64,000 bases of DNA. Origin: JAYPEY01 sp964519245. GTDB lineage: Bacteria > Verrucomicrobiota > Verrucomicrobiia > Limisphaerales > JAYPEY01. Under the pieces are notes generated by a model, which was not told where the DNA came from, made no database searches, and saw nothing but the letters and a program-made list of their open reading frames with translations. Below, one piece after another: positions 45,870-54,832 of the stretch; the first letter of the stretch is position 1; each line of letters opens with the position of its first letter. The stretch spans positions 6,735 through 70,734 of the forward strand of contig CAZFLK010000008.1 in NCBI GenBank assembly GCA_964519245.1, written 5' to 3'. The position numbers were made by a program, and so were the translations under genes.

Positions 45870-46664
45870 TCACCAGGCGGTCCAGCCGCCGTCGACGACG
45901 AGGTTCTGTCCGGTGGTGTAGCTGCCCGCGTCGCTGGCCAAGTAGAGCAGCGCTCCCTTCAGTTCGTCCGGGGTTCCCATGCGTCCCATGGGCGATTTCT
46001 TCTTCAATCGTTCGACCATCCGGGCCGGGGCCTTCTGGGAAGGAAACGGCCCGGGGCTGAGGCAATTCACGCGCACGTTGTCCCGGGCCCAATAGACGGC
46101 AAGGTGCCGGGTCTGATGGATGATCCCGCCCTTGAGAGTGTGATAGGAAACCGGGCTCGCCGGACAGATGTCCTCATAGGCGTCCGGGTAGGAGCCGACG
46201 ACCCCATACATCGATCCGATCATCACCACACTGCCTGACGCGCCGCGCGCCACAACATGGTCCCGCAGTCGTCTTGCCAACAGGAAGTAGCCGGTTGCGT
46301 TGGCGAGAACCTGGTTGAACTCCGCTTCATTCACATCGGTCAGATCGTGCGCGTCGCCGGCGTGGCCGTTGTTCACCAGGATGTCGATCTGTCCGGCGGC
46401 GGCCACGGCCGCATCGAAGCCGGCGTTCAGGGAAACGTCGTCCGTTTGGTCCAGTTGCACGGCGAAGTGGCAATTGCCGCGGGCCGTGGCGAGGCGATCA
46501 GCGGAGGCCTGGGCGCGATCGAGCTCACGGCTGGCGCAAACCACATTGGCTCCGGCTTCGGCGAGGGCGTCCGCGAAGGCCGAACCAAGGTGGCCCGAGG
46601 CGCCCGTGAGCAGGGCAGCGCGGCCGGCAAGGTCAAAGAGCGTTGGCAGGCTGGATGTTTTCAT
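45870..46664 (-). CDS. short-chain dehydrogenase/reductase (SDR)
   Basis: 264 residues. The NAD(P)-binding motif TGASGHLG is at 20-27, and the catalytic residues are S151 (IGSMYG), Y174 and K178 (YHTLK). VRVNCLSPGPFPSQ and TGQNLVVDGGWTAW are typical of classical SDRs. The enzyme is cytoplasmic and oxidises or reduces a sugar or polyol-like substrate. It follows the Gfo/Idh/MocA gene by six bases, so they form a two-gene operon likely acting in successive redox steps on one sugar. Confidence 0.9.
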   Translation of the reverse strand: MKTSSLPTLFDLAGRAALLTGASGHLGSAFADALAEAGANVVCASRELDRAQASADRLATARGNCHFAVQLDQTDDVSLNAGFDAAVAAAGQIDILVNNGHAGDAHDLTDVNEAEFNQVLANATGYFLLARRLRDHVVARGASGSVVMIGSMYGVVGSYPDAYEDICPASPVSYHTLKGGIIHQTRHLAVYWARDNVRVNCLSPGPFPSQKAPARMVERLKKKSPMGRMGTPDELKGALLYLASDAGSYTTGQNLVVDGGWTAW

Positions 46665-46670
46665 GTCGGT

Positions 46671-47672
46671 CTATGCAATTGTTTCCCAGCCGCGCGAATC
46701 CACAGATTTCAGGGTCGCCAGATTCACCTTCAGGGTCTGGATTCCCTCGGCGAGGGAACAGACCGGTTCGCCCTCGCCTCCAATCTGATTCAGGAACGAA
46801 TGGGCCTGATTGATGTAATAATCGTCGCGCTCGGCTTGGTAGGTCTTTTCGACTGTCCAATTTGCTCCGGGTTCGCTGCAGGACAGCCAACGGTTGGCGG
46901 CGGTCTCCCAGCGCGCTGCGCCGCGCTGGCAGATGACTGTGAATGTCGTTTCATTTGGGGGTTGATGCTGGTTGACGCTGAAGGAACCCAGGACGTCGCC
47001 ATGGCGTGTCAGGATGTTCACGGTGTCCTCCACGTCCACGCCTGCCAAGGCCAGATGCGCTGCGTCGGCGACCAGGCGATCAACCGGGCCGACCAGCCAC
47101 TCGGCCGCGTTGAGATGATGGGTGACGCAATCCTGGATGGCGCCGCCGCCGCGCGCGCGGTCGGCGTAGTAGATCGCTTGATAGGCGGGGCGATAAAGCG
47201 GGAAATGCTGACCGCTCACCACGGTCAGCTGCAACGGCTTGCCAAAGCGCTCCGACAAGATCGCCGCCCTCAGGTCGCGGAGCGGCGGCATGCTGCGGAG
47301 CGTGTAACCGATGGCCACCTGGATGCCCTTCGCCGTCACGAGGGCATTGAATTGTTCGACCCCCTCGATCCCCACGCTGAGCGGTTTCTCGATCAACAAG
47401 TGCAGGCCGCGCCCGGCCAGGCTCATGGCGATCGGAATGTGGGTGTTGGCGGGAGTGGCGATGACGGCCGCATCCCAGCGCGGCAAGTCCAACGCCTCCT
47501 CCAGGGATGCGTGGCCAACGACCCCATACAGCCCCGCGACCTGGGTCCGTCGCTTGTCCATGGTCTCGCAGAACGCGACGTCGCAGCGTCCCGTCGCCTG
47601 GAAGCACCGCAGATGCCGCTCGCCGATCGAGCCGACGCCGATGACGAGGATGCGGAGATTGTTCGAGCTCAT
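46671..47672 (-). CDS. Gfo/Idh/MocA family oxidoreductase
   Basis: 333 residues. The N-terminal Rossmann fold has GVGSIG (12-17), ATPANTHIPIAM and the family signature EKPLSV (95-100). The C-terminal domain contains GGGAIQDCVTHHLNAAEWLV, in which the D-x3-H pair supplies the usual catalytic His. Substrates are sugars, inositols or bile pigments; this one probably acts on a sugar together with the SDR downstream. The 280 bases upstream (47673-47952), shared with the divergent YlbF-family gene, hold no gene I can support. Confidence 0.9.
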   Translation of the reverse strand: MSSNNLRILVIGVGSIGERHLRCFQATGRCDVAFCETMDKRRTQVAGLYGVVGHASLEEALDLPRWDAAVIATPANTHIPIAMSLAGRGLHLLIEKPLSVGIEGVEQFNALVTAKGIQVAIGYTLRSMPPLRDLRAAILSERFGKPLQLTVVSGQHFPLYRPAYQAIYYADRARGGGAIQDCVTHHLNAAEWLVGPVDRLVADAAHLALAGVDVEDTVNILTRHGDVLGSFSVNQHQPPNETTFTVICQRGAARWETAANRWLSCSEPGANWTVEKTYQAERDDYYINQAHSFLNQIGGEGEPVCSLAEGIQTLKVNLATLKSVDSRGWETIA

Positions 47673-47952
47673 GACAGGGTCAATATCCGACGAGCGGACC
47701 GCGATTCAAGGTTTCATGCTAGAGCCGGCCCCCAGTTTTGAAAGGGCGAATGAAGAGAACGCGTTGGGCGACGGCGATCGAGGCGATGACCTTCTCAGCA
47801 ATGGAATTCACGCTGAGGAGTTCGCGGCGGAAGCCGGGTCATCAGCGGGGGCGGTCAGACCGTTCATCAGAAGGCTTCGCGTCATTCCATCGATAAAAGC
47901 GACGAACGGGGCATTGTCAAGGGGAGCAAGGCGCCGCAAAGTCCCATCCGAA

Positions 47953-48360
47953 ATGGAAACTGAAATCAAAGATCCGCCGATCGTCGAGAAGACGAAGGAA
48001 TTGTGCGCCACCCTGCTCGAGCAGCCCGAGGTAAAGACCATCTGCGAGGATATGAACGCCTTCCTCGCCAACGAGGAGCTGCGCAGCCGCTTCGATGTGC
48101 TGACGATGCAGGGCGAGGCCTTGGGTCAGCGGCAGCAGCTGGGCCTTGAAATCGAGCCAGAGGAGTTCGAGAAGTTCGAGAAGGAGCGGGACGAATGGAT
48201 GGCGAACGAACTTTCCCAGAAGTTCCTGGAGGCCCAGAAGCGGATGCAGGGACTGCAGGACCAGATTCACCAGTACGTTTCCAAGACCTTTGAACTGGGT
48301 CGCGTGCCCGAGGTGCACGATATCGACTATCACTGCAACGACTGCGATTGTGGCGGCTGA
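47953..48360 (+). CDS. YlbF/YmcA-family protein with Cys-rich tail
   Basis: 135 residues. ATG 47953 is preferred; the frame is open far upstream but that portion is antisense to the oxidoreductase. The helical core (IVEKTKELCATLLEQPEVKT, FLANEELRSRFDVLTMQGEA, FEKERDEWMANELSQKFLEA) matches the YlbF family. In Bacillus this family forms a YlbF-YmcA-YaaT complex reported to bind [4Fe-4S] clusters and affect RNase Y. The protein ends HCNDCDCGG (C128, C131, C133), a plausible metal or cluster site. No YmcA or YaaT gene is nearby. Confidence 0.8.
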   Translation: METEIKDPPIVEKTKELCATLLEQPEVKTICEDMNAFLANEELRSRFDVLTMQGEALGQRQQLGLEIEPEEFEKFEKERDEWMANELSQKFLEAQKRMQGLQDQIHQYVSKTFELGRVPEVHDIDYHCNDCDCGG

Positions 48361-48447
48361 GGGCGGGTTTCCCGATTGGCGGCTGAAACCGGGAGACGAC
48401 AGCGACAACGACAACGCGCCGCCCTCGTCGACGCCGCCCGGGTTCGA

Positions 48448-49065
48448 CTAGGCGTCGGCCTGCTTGCGTCTGGTCCTGCTCGACCAAATCAGCCAGCCGT
48501 GAATCGCCAGCCCGGCCGGCAACATCAGAGCCATCAGCCAGGACGGCCGCGCGCCGGCGTCGATGATCACGAAATCCTCGACCAGCCGCGGGTGCAGCGC
48601 GACCAATTCGTTCCGGTTGTCGGCGACTTTTTCCCAGCCAAAGCGAATGACGCCTTCAACGTTGCGCGCGACGATCAACGGCTCGGTGTTGGTCGCGAGA
48701 TGGGCGTTCAGAGTGTGCGTCACTTCGGCCAGTCCGAGCGCATCGACCCGCAACCGGTAATCATCCTCCAATCCGGCGACCAAGACATGCACGGGCGCAT
48801 TGCTGGCGCCGGCCGGATTCAAAGGAATGAGGAACTCGGGCGCGTGGTCGGACTCGACATAGTTGAAATGGCGGGCGCGCAGCAGATCCAGTTCGGCGTC
48901 GGTAAGTCGCAACCATTTATTGTCCGGCCGGTTCCGGTGAAAGTCCGCAAGCGGCGTCTCGGTGATCGCGCGTTCGCGAACGGCGAGATAGGCGGCCTGT
49001 CCTCCCGCGACCGCCAAACAGATGCCGACCAAGGTCAGAAATCCTCTGAAGGCGTCCGAGCTCAA
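48448..49065 (-). CDS. two-TM membrane protein of unknown function
   Basis: 205 residues with an N-terminal helix (GFLTLVGICLAVAGGQAAYL) and a C-terminal helix (SWLMALMLPAGLAIHGWLIW) followed by a basic tail. The intervening ~140 residues lie outside the cytoplasm and look alpha/beta. I do not recognise a family. Its ATG overlaps the stop of the MBL hydrolase gene (TGA 49062-49064), so they are co-translated. Confidence 0.65.
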   Translation of the reverse strand: MSSDAFRGFLTLVGICLAVAGGQAAYLAVRERAITETPLADFHRNRPDNKWLRLTDAELDLLRARHFNYVESDHAPEFLIPLNPAGASNAPVHVLVAGLEDDYRLRVDALGLAEVTHTLNAHLATNTEPLIVARNVEGVIRFGWEKVADNRNELVALHPRLVEDFVIIDAGARPSWLMALMLPAGLAIHGWLIWSSRTRRKQADA

Positions 49066-49886
49066 AACGGCAACAGGGACTGCCCTCCGACCGGAGGGGC
49101 CTCCTGGAGGACGAAGGTGGGGTTGGGCGTATCCTGGGCGGTCGACTCGATCTCCACATGGTTTGCATCCGCCCGCTGCAACCCCGCCTCGATCGCCCTT
49201 CTCGCGTGCTCGGGCGAATTGCAGTCCCGGCTCAAATGGACCAGGTAGACGCGACGCAGATCGGGCGTGACCGCCTGCTCGAGCAACTCGGCCGCCGCGT
49301 CATTGGAAAGGTGACCGTGCCGGCTGAGAATGCGCTGCTTGATGCTCCAGGGGCGCTTCGTGTCGCGCTCCAGAAGCTCCTGGTCGTAATTGCACTCGAG
49401 CAGCAAGACATGGGCCTGCCGGGCCCGCTCGATGACGGAACGCGTGGCGTGTCCCAAATCCGTCAGCACGCCGATGTTTCCCACTCGCGTCCGCAACAGG
49501 AAACCCACCGGATCGTAGGCGTCGTGAGGCACGCTGAAGTTCTCCACTTCGATGTCGCCGATCTCAAACCTGGCCCCCTCGTTGAAAATGCGGAAATCCA
49601 GCGGATCCTTCACCTGTCCCTCAATGGCCTCCCTGGTCAATCGATTGCAATAGACCGGAATCTGAAGTTTGGCCGCGATGGTTCCCAAGCCTTGCGTATG
49701 GTCGCTGTGTTCATGGGAGATCAGGATGCCGTCCAGCCGCTCGGGGGTGCGGCCGATGGACTCCAGCCGCTTCCGGATCTGGCGCCCGCTGAACCCGGCG
49801 TCAATCAGGATGCGGGTTTCATCGGTTTCCAGGTAGGAGCAGTTCCCCGCGGAACCGCTGCCAAGCATGGTGAAGCGGACAGGCAT
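49062..49886 (-). CDS. MBL-fold metallo-hydrolase (YycJ/WalJ-like)
   Basis: 274 residues from the ATG at 49886, where the family sequence begins (MPVRFTMLGSGSAGNCSYLE); the frame is open upstream without signal or homology. The zinc motif is H58-E-H60-S-D62-H63, with later ligands in VPHDAYDP and LTDLGHATRS. The segment LLLECNYDQELL is characteristic of the YycJ/WalJ group, which are 5'-exonuclease-like enzymes linked to DNA repair and cell-wall division coordination. It is cytoplasmic, and its 3' end overlaps the start of the two-TM protein. Confidence 0.85.
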   Translation of the reverse strand: MPVRFTMLGSGSAGNCSYLETDETRILIDAGFSGRQIRKRLESIGRTPERLDGILISHEHSDHTQGLGTIAAKLQIPVYCNRLTREAIEGQVKDPLDFRIFNEGARFEIGDIEVENFSVPHDAYDPVGFLLRTRVGNIGVLTDLGHATRSVIERARQAHVLLLECNYDQELLERDTKRPWSIKQRILSRHGHLSNDAAAELLEQAVTPDLRRVYLVHLSRDCNSPEHARRAIEAGLQRADANHVEIESTAQDTPNPTFVLQEAPPVGGQSLLPF

Positions 49887-50047
49887 CGGGGCACGATATT
49901 CACCGGTCAAAACCGTCGCAACCGTTTTCGGAAAACCGGGCGCATTCCGGGCGTTGTCGAATGTCCCTGCACCCTCGCGACCGGACGCCGGCGCATCGAT
50001 GCGGGCGGTTGGTTTCGTGGGTGGCGGCTGCGTGGGTTGGCACAGGA

Positions 50048-51022
50048 TCATTCCCTCAGGATGCTCGTCCGGCGAAATTCATCATCCGGGTAGACCCTGC
50101 CGGAAAGCAACGCCTGGAAGATGTGTCGGAAGACGACCCCGGGCTGGCCGGCGGTCCGTCCGGATCGGAAGTAGGAGTGTCCCTTGAGCTTGTCGTAGAG
50201 ATTGTTGATGTCGTCGCAATCCACCGAGAAGACGTTCTTCGGCACGACGTCCATGTCCTCCGGCCCCGAGTGCCCGAGGCGTCGGGAGGCAATCTTGTTC
50301 TTCAGATTGGCCGCCTTGCTGGCCCGGAGCGCCAGATCGTCCGACGCATGATAGACCACCACGTTGCGCGCGGACCGACAGATGTGGACGCCCTCCTTCC
50401 CCGGCTCCAGGGACTCATTCACGATGTCCGCGGCGATCAGAAATGCGTTGCGAAACAACAGGGGCACACCATCCGCCAGATCGTAGCGGTTCCAGGTTGC
50501 AAGCGTCTCCCGCAGGACGCGATTGCCCATCGAGTGCGCCAGGATGTTCAATCGTTTCAGGCAGGGATAGGCCTGGGGATTGTATTTCGCGGAATTGCGC
50601 CAGTTCAGGAACTTCTGGAACACGCGCGCAAACGCAAAGGCGCTTTGGTCCGCCGCCTTCTGGTCGTCCCAGTAGTCTTTGACGATGCCCATGTCGTTGT
50701 CGCAGGGCCAGATGAGTGGAACGACCAGAATCTCCTTCGGCTTCTCCAGGTCGCAAAGTTCCTGAAACTCGCCCGCCGCTTGAAATACATCTTCCGGCAG
50801 GTTTGAGAATCCGTGCAGGTAAACCAAGATCTGGCAGCGGTCCGACTCTTTCAGTCGGCGTAGCAACTCCAGGCTGCCGATCTCCGTGCAGGTCGCGTCG
50901 GCGTTCCGTTCGCAGAAGAAGACGGAATTGCTGGCGGCGTTGTTGTCGAGGTCGAACTGGAACGCGCGTCCAGCCCGGGTGCGAATGCTTTGTTTCGGGA
51001 ATCGATTGGTGATGAACAACAT
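50048..51022 (-). CDS. DUF900-type alpha/beta hydrolase
   Basis: 324 residues, no signal. The nucleophile elbow is AHSMGNR (S164), and the oxyanion loop is VYLHGFSN (69-74). Acid and His candidates lie in the YHASDDLAL segment and further on. The start MLFITNRFPKQ is typical of DUF900 esterase/lipase-like proteins. The substrate is unknown. It lies downstream of lnt on the same strand, 265 bases after it, with a hairpin-rich gap in between. Confidence 0.8.
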   Translation of the reverse strand: MLFITNRFPKQSIRTRAGRAFQFDLDNNAASNSVFFCERNADATCTEIGSLELLRRLKESDRCQILVYLHGFSNLPEDVFQAAGEFQELCDLEKPKEILVVPLIWPCDNDMGIVKDYWDDQKAADQSAFAFARVFQKFLNWRNSAKYNPQAYPCLKRLNILAHSMGNRVLRETLATWNRYDLADGVPLLFRNAFLIAADIVNESLEPGKEGVHICRSARNVVVYHASDDLALRASKAANLKNKIASRRLGHSGPEDMDVVPKNVFSVDCDDINNLYDKLKGHSYFRSGRTAGQPGVVFRHIFQALLSGRVYPDDEFRRTSILRE

Positions 51023-51076
51023 GGATCAGGAGACGTACAGTGTGGATCGTCAGTGATTCCCTCCGGGGTCTTGTAT

Positions 51077-51190
51077 GCCCGCTGACCGGCGGGCTGTAAA
51101 GTCGATTGGAACGCGCGGACGCCGGGATCCGATCCCTTGACGGTAGGGTCAGCGATCTCAGAGGCTGGAGAGCGGGCATCCGTGTCCGCG
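51077..51190. repeat. hairpin and solo repeat arm between lnt and DUF900 genes
   Basis: GCCCGC-TGACCG-GCGGGC (51077-51094) is a perfect six-base stem. At 51167-51189 a 23-base string matches the left arm of the 12196 element at 20 positions (GGAG...GCGG.CATCC.TGTCCGC). No good right arm was found, so this may be a decayed copy. No gene is supported in 51023-51287. Confidence 0.5.
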
Positions 51191-51287
51191 GGTTGGTATG
51201 CGCGGGTCTTCCGGCTTCGATGAAGGAGCGCTTGGGACGGTGTCGTCCCTGCGCGGCCAGCCGGGGGTGAATCGGCCCCGATCCCGC

Positions 51288-52997
51288 CTAGATTGCGAAA
51301 GACCTGCGCCTCAGGAGCGCTTGACCGGTCAGGCTCAGGCTCACCAGAACACAGCCCCAGCCGAACCAGTCGCCATGGCGGTTGTAGAAGGTTCTGGACG
51401 GCCAGGATGCAGGGCGTTGGAGCGGCATCTTCACGAGCTTGTAGCCGGCGGCATACTCGCTGCGCTCGTCGGTGTAGCGGGTCCCTCGCAGGATGCCGAA
51501 CTCATCGACCCAACAGCTGATGCCGTTGTTGGCGCAGCGGATGATCGGGACGCCGTTCTCTACGGCCCGGAAGGCGGCATTGGCGGCGTGCTGCCACTGT
51601 TGGGAACTGGCCCCGAACCAACCGTCGTTGGTGACATTCAAGAGAAAGTCGGTGTGCTCATCGACGTGTTCGCGGGCGAGGTCGGGGAAGATGTCCTCGA
51701 AGCAGATCAACGGTCCAATGCGCAGCTTGCGGGGTCGGCGCAATTCCAGCCAGACGGGTTCCGTGCCCGGAGTGAAGCCATTGCCGACCGGGGAGAACAT
51801 CTTGAGAAACGGGAGCCAGCGGGACAATGGCACATATTCGCCGAACATGACCAAGCGGCGTTTGTCGTACTTGGCGGTGAGTTTTCCCTCCGGGGAGACC
51901 GCGAAGGCGCTGTTGTGGAAAAGGGGATCACTTTCGCCCTCCGGACCTTTGCCTGGTTCCGCGTCCTCGGCCCCGATCAGCAGCCAGACCTGGTGACGCG
52001 CCGCCAATTTCGTGACGCGGGCGTAGGTTTCCTCGTCGTAGCGCAACAACTTCGGCAGGGCGGCTTCGGGCCAGACGACAATGTCCGGTTTCTCCGCCAT
52101 GGCCCGTTCGGTGAGGTCGAGGATGGTCTTGAACGCCTCTTGATTCTCTTCCTCGTCCCATTTCACCGTTTGGGGGATGCTGGGTTGGATGAGGGCCAGG
52201 CGTAGCGCGTCGCGCCTTTCATCGGGGGAAGCCGTCCGGGAAACATTGGCGCGGGAGACGCCGAAAAGGACTGCGGCGGTGACGAGCAGGGCAGGCGCCC
52301 CCAGCTCCGCCGCCCAGACCCAGTGTTTGGCCGGGCGATGAACCAGCAACAAAACGGAGGCCGCAATGCCGCAGGCGAACCAGACAACCAGGAAGGACAC
52401 GCCATAGACGCCCGTGATCGAGGCGATCTGGATGACCGGTGTCAGTTGCTGTTGGGAGACGCCGAGCAGCAGGAAGGGAAATCCGGTCAGGGCGCGGGCC
52501 ATGACCATCTCCAGCGCAATCCAGGCAATTGCGCAGGTCAACAGCCAGCGCGCGCGCGTCGACCAAGGCGTGGCAAAAACCCTCGCAACCTGCGTCTTAA
52601 GACCCGGCCCGGATGGCGAATCGTCCACGTTCTTCATACCTCCCGGAAAAATTCTCCAGCACAGCCACAGCCAGATTGCCGGATAGAGGGCGAGATAGGA
52701 TGCCAGCGCGGCCCAACCGACATAGGGCGTCACCGGGTAAGGAATGAAACGCAACCAATGGACGGCGGGGATGTAGAAGCCCATGCCGCCCGCAAAACCG
52801 ATCAGGAATCGCTCTCGGCCGGTCTGCCCCATGCCGCAGAGAAGCCAGATCCCAGGCGCAATCCAAGCCAGGCCCGACCAGTTGAACGGCTGGAAGGAGG
52901 CGGCCAATGCGATTCCCGCCACCGCCGCCATGCCTGCGCGCTTGCGCAAGCTGGACGCGGAACTTGATGGGTTCTGAAGGGATTCAGGCTGGGCCAT
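51288..52997 (-). CDS. lnt: apolipoprotein N-acyltransferase
   Basis: 569 residues from the ATG at 52997. About seven hydrophobic segments (for example AGMAAVAGIALAASFQPFNW, LIGFAGGMGFYIPAVHWL, ALASYLALYPAIWLWLCWRI) precede a nitrilase-type periplasmic domain. Catalytic residues are E311 (WPEAALP), K379 (KYDKRRLVMFGEY) and C432 (PLICFEDIFPD). A C-terminal helix sits near YNRHGDWFGWGCVLVSLSLT. The enzyme adds the third acyl chain to lipoproteins at the inner membrane, consistent with a diderm cell and with the adaptor lipoprotein in this window. Length is near the 510-550 norm, slightly long. Confidence 0.95.
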   Translation of the reverse strand: MAQPESLQNPSSSASSLRKRAGMAAVAGIALAASFQPFNWSGLAWIAPGIWLLCGMGQTGRERFLIGFAGGMGFYIPAVHWLRFIPYPVTPYVGWAALASYLALYPAIWLWLCWRIFPGGMKNVDDSPSGPGLKTQVARVFATPWSTRARWLLTCAIAWIALEMVMARALTGFPFLLLGVSQQQLTPVIQIASITGVYGVSFLVVWFACGIAASVLLLVHRPAKHWVWAAELGAPALLVTAAVLFGVSRANVSRTASPDERRDALRLALIQPSIPQTVKWDEEENQEAFKTILDLTERAMAEKPDIVVWPEAALPKLLRYDEETYARVTKLAARHQVWLLIGAEDAEPGKGPEGESDPLFHNSAFAVSPEGKLTAKYDKRRLVMFGEYVPLSRWLPFLKMFSPVGNGFTPGTEPVWLELRRPRKLRIGPLICFEDIFPDLAREHVDEHTDFLLNVTNDGWFGASSQQWQHAANAAFRAVENGVPIIRCANNGISCWVDEFGILRGTRYTDERSEYAAGYKLVKMPLQRPASWPSRTFYNRHGDWFGWGCVLVSLSLTGQALLRRRSFAI

Positions 52998-53549
52998 GAC
53001 GCTTTCCGGAGCTTGCCCGCTCGGTTTTCCCGGGCGCAACTGAAAACCGAACACCCACCAGTGATCAACCCGGGCAGTCCTTAAAACCCGCAAATTCGCC
53101 GGTTCTTCCCCATTGTGAGTAAGTCGTGAATAGCCCTCGGCGCCCAATTCTAATATTCATTCTTGACGCCTCAATTCAAGCTGATCTAGCAGGCCGGATC
53201 CTGATTCCGGATTCGACTTCGGACAAGGCCTTGAATGATACTCTTATACTATCCTAAACTGTTTATTACCAATAGTTTAAGAAATATTTGGCTTTCTATT
53301 CAAGAAGCCAATCAATTCACTTTTTGGCTGGATGTGAGAACATTTTTGTCCATTTTTTGGTCGGCGCCAACAGGGTTACGACCGCTCCAATTCGATGGGT
53401 GAATAAAAATTGGGAAATGGGACTAAAACGTTAAAGTGGCCAAAATGAGCCATACAACGCGATGTCGCATTTGGATAACCGATTGGGAGGCGATTCCGAC
53501 GATGCCAGAGGCCTCGAGGACAGATGTTGCGGCACGGACCGGCTGCCGA
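52998..53549. promoter_or_regulatory. AT-rich island upstream of lnt
   Basis: A 552-base gap with no supportable gene. From about 53215 to 53420 the sequence is strikingly A+T-rich compared with everything around it, with runs such as ACATTTTTGTCC and GTCCATTTTTTGG. It contains inverted repeats TAAACT/AGTTTA (about 53253-53279) and TTGGCT/AGCCAA (53288-53312). It is suitable for a promoter or protein-binding region reading toward lnt, or may be a scar of a lost element. Confidence 0.5.
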
Positions 53550-54731
53550 TCAGCGGTTCAATCCATCGACGAACTTGGCCATGCGTTCGACGGCCTTTTC
53601 GATCTCATTCATGGACGCGGCGAAGCAGCAGCGAAGGAAGCCCTCACCGGCCGCTCCGAAGGCTGTTCCCGGCACGCAAGCGACGTTCTGTTGCTCCAGG
53701 AGTTGCACGGCGAACTCGCTTGAGGTCAAACCGGTGGATTCGATGCAGGGGAAGGCGTAGAAGGATCCGCGAGGCAGATGGCAGGTCAGCCCCATGTCGT
53801 TGAACGCTTTGACGATGAAATTGCGGCGCAGACGAAAGGCGTCGCGCATCTCGGCCTTGTCGGATTCTCCGTTGCGCAGGGCCTCGATGGCGGCGTCCTG
53901 GGCGATGATGCTTGCGCAGAGCATGGAGTATTGATGGATCCGGGTCATGGCGCCGACCAGGCTTTCGGGTCCGCAGGCGTAGCCAATGCGGAATCCGGTC
54001 ATGGCGTAGGCCTTGGAGAAACCGTGGAGGAAGATGGTCCGCTCCCGCATGCCGTCGAGGGAAGCGATGCTGGTGTGATCGCCCTCGAAGGTGAGTTCGG
54101 AATAGATCTCGTCCGTGATGACCAGCAGGTTGTGGCGGAGCACGACGTCGGCGATCTTCTGGAGCTCCCCGCGCGTCATGGTTCCGCCGGTCGGGTTGGT
54201 GGGAAAGTTGAGGATCAGGACCTTGGACTTCGGCGTCACGACGGCCTCGATGGCTTCGGCGGTCACGGCGAACTCGGTTTCGGCCGTGCAATTCACCGCG
54301 ACCGGCTTGCCGTGCGTCAACGCGATGCTTGGCGAATAACTCACGTAGCAGGGTTCGTGAAAGATCACCTCGTCGCCTGGGTTCACAAGGGCCCGCAAGG
54401 CCAGATCCATGGCTTCGCTAACGCCGACGGTCACCAGGATCTCGTTCTGCACGGCGTAGCGTACGCCGAATTCGCGGTCCACGTAATCAGAGATTTCCTC
54501 GCGCAGCCGGGGCAGACCGAGATTCGAGGTGTAGCTGGTGCGCCCCCGCTCCAGCGCGTAGATGGCTGCCTCCCGAATGTTCCACGGAGTGACAAAATCG
54601 GGTTCGCCGACGCCGAGCGAAATAACGCCCGGCTGGCCCTGCACGAGCTCAAAGAACGCGCGGATGCCCGACGGCGGAATGGCCGCGACGTGCGAGGCGA
54701 TGAACTCATCTGGATTGAAGGAGTTGGCCAT
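53550..54731 (-). CDS. PLP-dependent aminotransferase, class I/II
   Basis: 393 residues. ATG 54731 (MANSFNPDEFIASHVAAIPP) is chosen; the frame upstream is antisense to clpX. The fold-type I signatures are LGVGEPDFVTP, NFPTNPTGG (N179), D207 and Y210 in VITDEIYSEL, and the Schiff-base lysine K240 in GFSKAYAMTGFRIGYA. It resembles AspC/PatA-type aminotransferases acting on aspartate, aromatic or related amino acids; exact specificity cannot be read. It is encoded on the same strand as clpX and 101 bases after it. Confidence 0.9.
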   Translation of the reverse strand: MANSFNPDEFIASHVAAIPPSGIRAFFELVQGQPGVISLGVGEPDFVTPWNIREAAIYALERGRTSYTSNLGLPRLREEISDYVDREFGVRYAVQNEILVTVGVSEAMDLALRALVNPGDEVIFHEPCYVSYSPSIALTHGKPVAVNCTAETEFAVTAEAIEAVVTPKSKVLILNFPTNPTGGTMTRGELQKIADVVLRHNLLVITDEIYSELTFEGDHTSIASLDGMRERTIFLHGFSKAYAMTGFRIGYACGPESLVGAMTRIHQYSMLCASIIAQDAAIEALRNGESDKAEMRDAFRLRRNFIVKAFNDMGLTCHLPRGSFYAFPCIESTGLTSSEFAVQLLEQQNVACVPGTAFGAAGEGFLRCCFAASMNEIEKAVERMAKFVDGLNR

Positions 54732-54832
54732 GGTGGATACGGAAACGGGGATGAAAACGGAATCAGGGGCAATAGCGAATCCAAAATCCGAATTTTGCGA
54801 CTCGGATGGGCGGACTCCCGGAAGGAACCCGC

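Noticed and set aside
48376..49248. Plus-strand frame opposite the two-TM protein and MBL hydrolase
   Set aside because: The minus strand has HxHxDH and membrane helices; the plus product is compositional shadow.
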